DNA of 6,506 nucleotides from Lachnospiraceae bacterium UBA2868 (GTDB lineage Bacteria > Bacillota_A > Clostridia > Lachnospirales > Lachnospiraceae), in the NCBI GenBank assembly GCA_002350465.1, contig DEEW01000021.1, positions 2,990 through 9,495 of the forward strand, read 5' to 3'. Numbering within the stretch: the first letter of the stretch is position 1; each line of letters begins with the position of its first letter. A program made the position numbers and the translations under genes. This document shows positions 1 to 5,480 of the stretch, one piece after another. The notes below the pieces were generated by a model. That model searched no databases, was not told where the DNA came from, and was given only the letters and a program-made list of their open reading frames with translations.

Positions 1-440
1 CGGAGCTTGTAGGGGTTACGGCACCTGAAGACAAGACGGTGTACTATACTACAGACGGAAGCGTACCAACAACGGATTCCAAAGAGTATCTTGAACCGAT
101 GCTTATGCCTCTCGGAAAGAGTACATTTACATTTATATGCGTTAATTCGAACGGACTTATTTCCGATCCGGTGGCGGCCAATTACAATCTCAATATGAAT
201 GTGGCTATTGCCAAGGACATGGCGGAATATGCGATATCCTATCAGCTGTTGTCAACGGGAGAAGTTACAGTGGGAAAATCATACAAGGCCGAGTACGGCT
301 TTGCGGATTCATCAAGGATCTATTATATAATCAACGAATATAACGGCACGTCGCCTACCGGCAGAATGTTTGCGGTTGATATAAAAAGCGGTGAGCTGTT
401 CAAGTTCAACAAGGAGGAGAAGAAATGTACAAGATTCTAA
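1..440 (+). CDS. C-terminal part of a CHB_HEX_C-like beta-domain protein (5' truncated by window)
   Basis: The reading frame is open from base 3 (the first two bases complete an earlier codon) to a TAA at 438-440, giving 145 visible residues. The real start lies outside the window; the GTG at 39 is an internal Val codon. The first ~60 residues contain VYYTTDGSVPTT, then PLGKSTFTFICVNSNGLISD and a closing NY. This matches the chitobiase/beta-hexosaminidase C-terminal-like fold (CHB_HEX_C), a small immunoglobulin-like beta domain common in Clostridia envelope or surface-associated proteins. The remaining ~85 residues are soluble and unassigned, with a YYIINEY segment and a FAVDIKSGELFKF segment near the end. 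No catalytic residues or membrane span are visible in this part. The domain is accessory, so the function cannot be deduced from it; similar proteins often carry an N-terminal zinc ribbon, membrane helix or TPRs, which would be off-window. The last 16 nt overlap nfnA. The domain call is fairly secure; the role is unknown. Confidence 0.75.
   Translation, partial: ELVGVTAPEDKTVYYTTDGSVPTTDSKEYLEPMLMPLGKSTFTFICVNSNGLISDPVAANYNLNMNVAIAKDMAEYAISYQLLSTGEVTVGKSYKAEYGFADSSRIYYIINEYNGTSPTGRMFAVDIKSGELFKFNKEEKKCTRF
411..419 (+). promoter_or_regulatory. Strong ribosome binding site for nfnA
   Basis: AAGGAGGAG contains the full AGGAGG core at 412-417, 7 nt before the ATG at 425. It lies inside the last codons of the upstream gene (the KEEKK residues), so ribosomes finishing that gene pass directly over it. 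It fixes the nfnA start at 425. Confidence 0.88.
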
Positions 441-1300
441 AAGCCCAAAATCTTGCCTCAAACATTTTTCTTATGGAAGTTGAGGCTAAAAGAGTGGCTG
501 CGGCTGCCCAGCCCGGGCAGTTTGTCATCGTCAAGATGGATGAGAAGGGTGAGCGCATTCCGCTTACGATATGCGACTATGACAGAGAAAAAGGAACTAT
601 AACTATCGTTGTTCAGACTATCGGTGCTTCGACGATAAGAATGCAGAACCTTAAGGCAGGGGATTCATTCCGTGATTTTGTGGGGCCTTTAGGAAAACCT
701 TCGGAGTTTGTTAATGAGGATATTGAATCGCTCAAGAAGAAAAAGATATTGTTTGTGGGCGGTGGCTTGGGAACCGCACCCGTTTATCCCCAGGTTAAAT
801 GGCTCCATGAACACGGAGTAGATGCCGATGTTATCGTGGGCGCCAAGACAAAGGATCTTGTCATTCTTGAAAAAGAGATGGATGAGGTTGCCGGAAACCT
901 TTATATAACAACGGATGACGGCTCATATAAGAGAAAAGGAATGGTTACCGAGGTAATCAAGGATCTGGTTGAAAAGGGCAACAAATATGACGTGTGCGTA
1001 GCTATCGGACCTATGATTATGATGAAGTTCGTATGCCTTCTCACAAAGGATCTGGGCATCCCGACCATTGTTTCCATGAACCCTATAATGGTTGACGGAA
1101 CGGGAATGTGCGGTGCATGCAGACTGATCGTTGGCGATGAAGTGAAGTTTGCATGTGTGGACGGCCCCGAATTTGACGGACATCTCGTTGATTTTGATCA
1201 GGCCATGAAGAGACAGAATCTGTACAAGACGGAAGAAGGCCGCGCAATGCTTAAGGAACAGGAAGGCGACAGTCACCACGGCGGCTGTGGGAACTGCTGA
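425..1300 (+). CDS. nfnA: NfnA: FAD/[2Fe-2S] small subunit of NADH-dependent reduced ferredoxin:NADP+ oxidoreductase
   Basis: 291 aa, close to the usual length for this PyrK-like flavoprotein family. With NfnB it forms a cytoplasmic complex that bifurcates electrons from NADPH to NAD+ and ferredoxin, or runs in reverse. The N-terminal flavin domain carries RIPLTI (44-49), the FAD-binding R-x-P-L-T signature. The nucleotide-binding domain starts with ILFVGGGLGTAPVYPQ (108-123). The [2Fe-2S] site is VDGTGMCGACR (223-233) plus the FACVDGPEFDGH segment: C229, C232 and C244, with D224 at the position of the first PyrK cysteine, the Cys3Asp pattern I recall for Nfn. The protein ends in HHGGCGNC (284-291), which is outside the known domains. 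The start at 425 matches the family N terminus and has a strong RBS. Annotation pipelines often call this family 'sulfide/dihydroorotate dehydrogenase-like FAD/NAD-binding protein'. A pyrK role is unlikely because no pyrD is adjacent and an nfnB follows at once; a sulfide dehydrogenase (SudB-like) activity cannot be excluded. Confidence 0.92.
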   Translation: MYKILKAQNLASNIFLMEVEAKRVAAAAQPGQFVIVKMDEKGERIPLTICDYDREKGTITIVVQTIGASTIRMQNLKAGDSFRDFVGPLGKPSEFVNEDIESLKKKKILFVGGGLGTAPVYPQVKWLHEHGVDADVIVGAKTKDLVILEKEMDEVAGNLYITTDDGSYKRKGMVTEVIKDLVEKGNKYDVCVAIGPMIMMKFVCLLTKDLGIPTIVSMNPIMVDGTGMCGACRLIVGDEVKFACVDGPEFDGHLVDFDQAMKRQNLYKTEEGRAMLKEQEGDSHHGGCGNC

Positions 1301-1301
1301 C

Positions 1302-1307
1302 AGGAGG
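1302..1307 (+). promoter_or_regulatory. Ribosome binding site that decides the nfnB start
   Basis: A perfect AGGAGG sits in the 16-nt gap between nfnA and nfnB, 9 nt before the ATG at 1317. It supports 1317 over the in-frame GTG at 1287, which lies upstream of this site and inside nfnA. A second in-frame ATG at 1326 is too far from the site to be preferred. Confidence 0.88.
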
Positions 1308-1316
1308 AGATTAGCT

Positions 1317-2702
1317 ATGGATGTAATGAAAAAAGTACCTGTAAGAGAGCAGGATCCAAAAGTAAGAGCGACAAATTTCGATGAAGTTTGTCTCGGATAT
1401 AACAAAGAAGAGGCTATGGAAGAAGCAAGCCGCTGCCTGAACTGCAAGAATGCACAGTGCGTTAAGGCATGCCCGGTTTCCATTGATATTCCCGGATTTA
1501 TCAGCAAGGTTAAGGACGGGGAATTTGAAGAGGCAGGCTATGTTATCGGCGAGAGCAGTTCGCTTCCCGCTATTTGCGGAAGGGTATGTCCGCAGGAGAG
1601 CCAGTGCGAAGGAAAATGCATACGAGGCATAAAGGGAGAGGCGGTATCCATAGGTAAGCTTGAGAGATTCGTGGCTGACTATGCAAGAGAAAACGGTATC
1701 AAACCGAAAAAATGCGAGAAATCTAACGGCAGAAAAGTTGCGGTTATAGGGTCAGGCCCTGCCGGACTTACATGTGCCGGAGATCTTGCCAAGATGGGAT
1801 ATGACGTTACTATATTCGAGGCACTTCATGAGCCCGGAGGAGTACTGGTTTACGGTATTCCCGAGTTTCGTCTGCCTAAGGACGCCGTTGTTAAAAAAGA
1901 GATCGAAAACGTTATGTCTCTCGGAGTCAAGATAGAGACAAATGTTGTTATCGGTAAATCCGTTACAATAGATGAACTTATGGACAATGAAGGCTTTGAA
2001 GCGGTGTTTATCGGATCCGGTGCGGGACTTCCGAGATTCATGGGGATCCCGGGAGAGACGGCAAGCGGTGTATATTCCGCAAACGAGTACCTGACAAGAA
2101 GCAATCTTATGAAGGCTTTCAGGGATGATTATGATACACCTATCAATCCCGGCAAGAAGGTGGCCGTTGTGGGCGGCGGAAACGTTGCAATGGATGCGGC
2201 AAGAACAGCCCTCCGTCTCGGTGCAGATGTGCATATCGTATACCGTCGTTCCGAAGAAGAACTTCCTGCCAGAGTAGAGGAAGTTCATCACGCGAAGGAG
2301 GAAGGAATTATATTCGATCTTCTGACCAATCCCACCGAGATACTTGTCGATGAAAACGGATGGGTATGCGGAATGAAGTGTATCAGAATGGAACTTGGTG
2401 AGCCGGATGAGTCCGGTAGAAGATCGCCTGTTGAGATTCCCGGATCGGAGTTTACGATAGACGTCGATACAATCATCATGGCACTGGGAACAAGCCCTAA
2501 TCCGCTTATCAGTTCCACAACGGAAGGTCTTGAGACAAACAGAAGAAAATGTATCGTTGCATCGGAAGAAGACGGGAAGACAAGCAAACCCGGCGTTTTT
2601 GCAGGCGGTGATGCCGTAACGGGAGCCGCAACGGTTATTCTTGCCATGGGTGCCGGTAAAGCAGCTGCAAAGGGAATTGATGAATACCTGAGGAATAAAT
2701 AA
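1317..2702 (+). CDS. nfnB: NfnB: large subunit of NADH-dependent reduced ferredoxin:NADP+ oxidoreductase (GltD-like)
   Basis: 461 aa from the ATG at 1317, typical for the family. The N-terminal domain holds two [4Fe-4S] sites: C40-x2-C43-x4-C48-x3-C52-P, and C87/C91-x5-C97-x3-C101. By alignment with dihydropyrimidine dehydrogenase, C40, C43 and C48 bind one cluster with a fourth, non-Cys ligand. That ligand should be E116 in SIGKLERF, where DPD has Gln. C52, C91, C97 and C101 would bind the other cluster. The FAD fold follows with VIGSGPAGL (143-151), then the NADP(H) fold with VVGGGNVAMDAAR (284-296) and VYRRSEEELPAR (308-319), whose R310/R311 suit the 2'-phosphate. GVFAGGDAVTGAATVILAMGAGKAAA (426-451) closes the FAD site. 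This is the bifurcating-flavin subunit. It is commonly annotated as 'NADPH glutamate synthase small subunit, GltA', but no GltB-like large subunit is seen and nfnA is directly upstream, so Nfn is the better call. Confidence 0.93.
   Translation: MDVMKKVPVREQDPKVRATNFDEVCLGYNKEEAMEEASRCLNCKNAQCVKACPVSIDIPGFISKVKDGEFEEAGYVIGESSSLPAICGRVCPQESQCEGKCIRGIKGEAVSIGKLERFVADYARENGIKPKKCEKSNGRKVAVIGSGPAGLTCAGDLAKMGYDVTIFEALHEPGGVLVYGIPEFRLPKDAVVKKEIENVMSLGVKIETNVVIGKSVTIDELMDNEGFEAVFIGSGAGLPRFMGIPGETASGVYSANEYLTRSNLMKAFRDDYDTPINPGKKVAVVGGGNVAMDAARTALRLGADVHIVYRRSEEELPARVEEVHHAKEEGIIFDLLTNPTEILVDENGWVCGMKCIRMELGEPDESGRRSPVEIPGSEFTIDVDTIIMALGTSPNPLISSTTEGLETNRRKCIVASEEDGKTSKPGVFAGGDAVTGAATVILAMGAGKAAAKGIDEYLRNK
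2690..2695 (+). promoter_or_regulatory. Ribosome binding site for pdp inside the nfnB 3' end
   Basis: GAGGAA lies in the last codons of nfnB, 8 nt before the ATG at 2704. It supports 2704 rather than the in-frame ATG at 2710. Because it overlaps the nfnB stop region, initiation is probably aided by ribosomes terminating on nfnB. Confidence 0.7.
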
Positions 2703-2703
2703 T

Positions 2704-4005
2704 ATGTTAATGGTTGATATTATCCGTAAAAAAAGAGACGGTGGTTCGCTTACAAAAGAAGAGATCGAGTTTTTTATTAACGGTTATGTCAAAGGAGAGA
2801 TACCCGATTATCAGGTTTCTGCTCTGATGATGGCGATCTTTTTTAAAGGTATGAATGACGAGGAGACAGGAAATCTGACTCTGGCAATGCTTCATTCCGG
2901 GGAAAAGCTTGATCTGTCCTCAATAAAAGGCTTTAAGGTTGACAAGCATTCTACCGGGGGCGTAGGTGACAAGACTTCGCTTGTGCTTACTCCGATGGTG
3001 GCTGCCTGCAATGTTCCTGTTGCCAAGATGAGCGGCAGAGGTCTCGGACACACGGGTGGTACGATCGACAAGCTTGAGAGCTTCAAAGGATTTTCGACTG
3101 CCATATCAAATGAGCAGTTCATCAATAACGTTAATACCGTGGGAATATCCATAATGGGTCAGACCAAGGATCTGGCGCCCGCCGACAAGCTTTTGTATGC
3201 ACTTCGTGATGTAACGGCAACAGTTGATAATATGTCTCTTATTGCAAGCTCGATCATGAGCAAAAAGCTTGCTGCAGGAGCCGACGGAATAGTGCTTGAT
3301 GTCAAGTCCGGAAGCGGTGCGTTTATGAAGAATGACAAGGATGCTTTTGAACTTGCAGAGAAAATGGTTGCTATAGGCAAACACTCGGGTGTCAAAACAA
3401 TGGCTGTTATATCTGATATGGATCAGCCTCTCGGGCGTGCTGTAGGAAATGCCATAGAGGTAAGAGAGGCTATAGATACCCTTTACGGCAGGGGCCCCGA
3501 AGATCTCAGAGAGCTTTGCCTTACCCTCGGAAGCTACATGGTATCCTTTGCAAAAAATGTTACGCCGGATGAAGCAAGATCTATGCTCCTTGAAGTGCTT
3601 GATAATAAAAAAGCGCTTGATAAGCTGGCTGATTTTATAGAAGCCCAGGGCGGCGACCGGAATGATGTCTACAATCCCGATAATCTTCCGAAAGCCTCGA
3701 AAACAATAGAATTTAAGGCTGACAGGGATTGTTATGTGTCATCAATAATGAGTGAAGACATCGGAACAGCATCACTTCTTCTCGGAGGCGGAAGACGCAG
3801 CAAAGAAGATGTTATAGATCTGTCAGTGGGAATATACCTTAACAAAAAGGTTGGAGAAAAATGCAGCAAGGGAGAATGCATTGCTACACTCTATGGTAAT
3901 GATGACGGGAAACTGTCGGAGGGACTTGAAAGACTGCGTAAAGCTTATGATTTTTCGGATACGCCGGTTGAAACTTCCAAACTTATCAAAGGTATCGTTG
4001 ACTGA
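2704..4005 (+). CDS. pdp: Pyrimidine-nucleoside phosphorylase
   Basis: 433 aa, the standard length for bacterial Pdp. It cleaves uridine, thymidine and deoxyuridine with phosphate to give the free base plus (deoxy)ribose-1-phosphate, in cytoplasmic nucleoside salvage. The N-terminal helical domain (about 1-65) begins MLMVDIIRKKRDGGSLTKEEI, the family start. The phosphate-binding loop is KHSTGGVGDK (81-90). The glycine-rich SGRGLGHTGGT follows (110-120). The substrate site is LRDVTATVD then SSIMSKKLAAGADGIVLDVK, placing R168, S183 and K187 at the known pyrimidine-base contacts. KSGSGAFM follows (201-208). The C-terminal alpha/beta domain contains YVSSIMSEDIGTASLLLGGGR (344-364). All the key residues I can check are present, so the enzyme should be active. 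The Bacillus/Clostridia-type Pdp is broader in specificity than E. coli DeoA, and substrate preference is not readable here. It starts 1 nt after the nfnB stop, and its TGA overlaps the phoH ATG (TGATG). Confidence 0.95.
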   Translation: MLMVDIIRKKRDGGSLTKEEIEFFINGYVKGEIPDYQVSALMMAIFFKGMNDEETGNLTLAMLHSGEKLDLSSIKGFKVDKHSTGGVGDKTSLVLTPMVAACNVPVAKMSGRGLGHTGGTIDKLESFKGFSTAISNEQFINNVNTVGISIMGQTKDLAPADKLLYALRDVTATVDNMSLIASSIMSKKLAAGADGIVLDVKSGSGAFMKNDKDAFELAEKMVAIGKHSGVKTMAVISDMDQPLGRAVGNAIEVREAIDTLYGRGPEDLRELCLTLGSYMVSFAKNVTPDEARSMLLEVLDNKKALDKLADFIEAQGGDRNDVYNPDNLPKASKTIEFKADRDCYVSSIMSEDIGTASLLLGGGRRSKEDVIDLSVGIYLNKKVGEKCSKGECIATLYGNDDGKLSEGLERLRKAYDFSDTPVETSKLIKGIVD

Positions 4006-4970
4006 TGGATGAACTTCGGATAGACGAACAGGATCTTCGAAATATTTTCGGACCCTTCGATTCCCATATCAAGATAATAGAGAAAGCTTTCGGAACAACT
4101 GTTGTGGAGAGGGACGGAGCTGTCAAGATATTAGGAGAACTGTCGGCGGCGCAAAGAACCGGTGAAGTAATAAACGAGTTGTATGAACTCTCAAGAAGAG
4201 GAAACACAATAACGGAACAACAGGTCAGATATTCAGTGGAAATGCACGAGGAAAATATAAACGATTCACTTATTACGGCAGATGATTCTCTTATATGCCA
4301 CACGATGAACGGCAAGCCGGTAAAGCCCAAAACTCTTGGGCAGAAAGCCTATGTGGATGCTATAAGGAATAATATGATCGTGTTCGGGCTTGGCCCGGCG
4401 GGAACCGGTAAAACATATCTTGCTATGGCAATGGCCATTACCGCATTCAAGAAGGAAGAAGTATCAAGGATTATTCTGACCCGTCCTGCCATTGAAGCGG
4501 GAGAGAAGTTAGGATTCCTTCCCGGGGATCTTCAGAGCAAGGTCGACCCTTACCTTCGACCTTTATATGATGCACTTTATCAGATAATGGGTGCCGAAAG
4601 CTTCCAGAAGAACATGGAAAAGGGACTTATAGAAGTCGCGCCTCTTGCGTATATGCGCGGACGCACACTTGATAATGCATATATCATCCTTGATGAAGCA
4701 CAGAACACTACACCTGCGCAGATGAAGATGTTCCTGACAAGAATAGGATTCGGAAGCAAGGTTGTTATCACCGGCGACAGAACCCAGAAGGATCTGGCGG
4801 CAGGGTCTGTATCGGGACTGGATGTTGCCATAAGGGTTTTGTCATCTGTAGAGGATATCGCGTTCTGTAACCTGACGAGCCGTGATGTCGTAAGACATCC
4901 TCTTGTCCAGAAGATTGTTAAGGCTTACGAAGTTTACGAAGAAAAGAACAGAAAGAAAAAATCAAAATGA
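4005..4970 (+). CDS. phoH: PhoH-family P-loop ATPase (PhoH-like protein)
   Basis: 321 aa, normal for the short PhoH family. The N-terminal ~75 residues (DLRNIFGPFDSHIKIIEKAFG, then RDGAVKILGE) form the small KH-like domain usual in PhoH. The ATPase core has Walker A GPAGTGKT (130-137). LTRPAIEAGEKLGFLPGDL (158-176) and DPYLRPLYDAL (181-191) are strongly family-typical. Walker B is YIILDEAQN (226-234), with D230/E231 for Mg2+ and hydrolysis. ITGDRTQKDL (255-264) and TSRDVVRHPLV (291-301) complete the helicase-like core. The tail is Lys-rich (EEKNRKKKSK). PhoH proteins bind ATP and are thought to act on RNA; the biochemical role remains poorly defined, although the gene sits beside ybeY in many bacteria. 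The ATG shares one base with the pdp stop. The only ribosome site seen is a weak AAAGG (3988-3992), 12 nt upstream, so coupling to pdp is likely. Confidence 0.94.
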   Translation: MDELRIDEQDLRNIFGPFDSHIKIIEKAFGTTVVERDGAVKILGELSAAQRTGEVINELYELSRRGNTITEQQVRYSVEMHEENINDSLITADDSLICHTMNGKPVKPKTLGQKAYVDAIRNNMIVFGLGPAGTGKTYLAMAMAITAFKKEEVSRIILTRPAIEAGEKLGFLPGDLQSKVDPYLRPLYDALYQIMGAESFQKNMEKGLIEVAPLAYMRGRTLDNAYIILDEAQNTTPAQMKMFLTRIGFGSKVVITGDRTQKDLAAGSVSGLDVAIRVLSSVEDIAFCNLTSRDVVRHPLVQKIVKAYEVYEEKNRKKKSK

Positions 4971-5479
4971 CATGCCTCTTTGATTCCGAAGTTACAATTG
5001 ACTGGGATTTTGACTATATGCATCTGTATGAACGATGTGTGGATGCTGCCCTTACAGCCGAAAACTGTCCGTATGAAACCTGTGTATCGCTGCTTGTGAC
5101 CGATGACGAAGGAATCAGGCAGATCAATAAAGATACAAGATCAATAGATAAGGCAACGGATGTCCTGAGTTTCCCTATGCTTAATTACAATGCTCCTTCC
5201 GATTTCTCAGCGGCGGAAGAAGAGAGTGATTCATTTGATCCGGAATCGGGCGAACTCATCCTCGGCGATATAGTGTTGTCGGCTGACCGGATAAGAGAGC
5301 AGGCCGAAGCTTACGGCCATGACATACAAAGGGAATATGCTTTCCTGATCGTTCACAGCATGCTTCATCTGTGCGGATATGATCATATGGAAGATGACGA
5401 CAGGATACTGATGGAAGAAAGGCAGAAAATCATTATGGAAAGTCTGTATAATGATTTTCCTAAGTTGGCGGTTGATTAA
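4967..5479 (+). CDS. ybeY: YbeY endoribonuclease (rRNA maturation, ribosome quality control)
   Basis: 170 aa, in the usual range. YbeY is a zinc-dependent single-strand endoribonuclease needed for 16S rRNA 3'-end maturation and, with RNase R in E. coli, removal of faulty 70S ribosomes. The metal site is HSMLHLCGYDH (130-140), giving the H-x3-H-x5-H triad H130, H134 and H140. The conserved NKDTRSIDKATDVLSFP stretch (54-70) contains R58, matching the functionally important Arg of the E. coli protein, and GDIVLS (100-105) follows. Between these lies an acidic, Ser/Glu/Asp-rich stretch (about 72-94) longer than the E. coli loop; similar insertions are, from memory, usual in Lachnospiraceae. The start is the ATG of an ATGA overlap with phoH; the ATG at 4972 is out of frame. 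No good Shine-Dalgarno is visible upstream, only an A/G-rich run, so translation is probably coupled to phoH. Confidence 0.95.
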   Translation: MTCLFDSEVTIDWDFDYMHLYERCVDAALTAENCPYETCVSLLVTDDEGIRQINKDTRSIDKATDVLSFPMLNYNAPSDFSAAEEESDSFDPESGELILGDIVLSADRIREQAEAYGHDIQREYAFLIVHSMLHLCGYDHMEDDDRILMEERQKIIMESLYNDFPKLAVD

Positions 5480-5480
5480 A

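Noticed and set aside
301..331. Possible promoter: TATAAT at 326-331 with TTGCGG at 301-306
   Set aside because: The -35 match is only three of six and the spacer is 19 nt, with no TG extension. It lies in coding sequence, so it is probably chance, although an internal nfn promoter cannot be ruled out.
39..440. A 133-residue gene starting at the GTG at 39
   Set aside because: The frame is open upstream to base 3, and the CHB_HEX_C fold starts in those residues, so the gene is truncated by the window edge and the GTG is an internal Val.
1287..1316. GTG start at 1287 for nfnB
   Set aside because: It lies inside nfnA, upstream of the AGGAGG at 1302-1307, and adds ten residues not typical of the family. 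The ATG at 1317 fits the RBS and the family start.
923..1507. 194-residue minus-strand open frame
   Set aside because: It crosses two confidently identified plus-strand genes, matches no family I recognise, and is rich in His, Ser and Leu in the way antisense frames usually are.
1752..2291. 179-residue minus-strand open frame
   Set aside because: It lies wholly antisense to nfnB through its FAD and NADP folds; no recognisable motif.
2939..2967. Perfect TTGACA at 2939-2944 as a -35 box
   Set aside because: No -10-like sequence lies 16-18 nt downstream, and the bases encode the start of the Pdp phosphate-binding loop.
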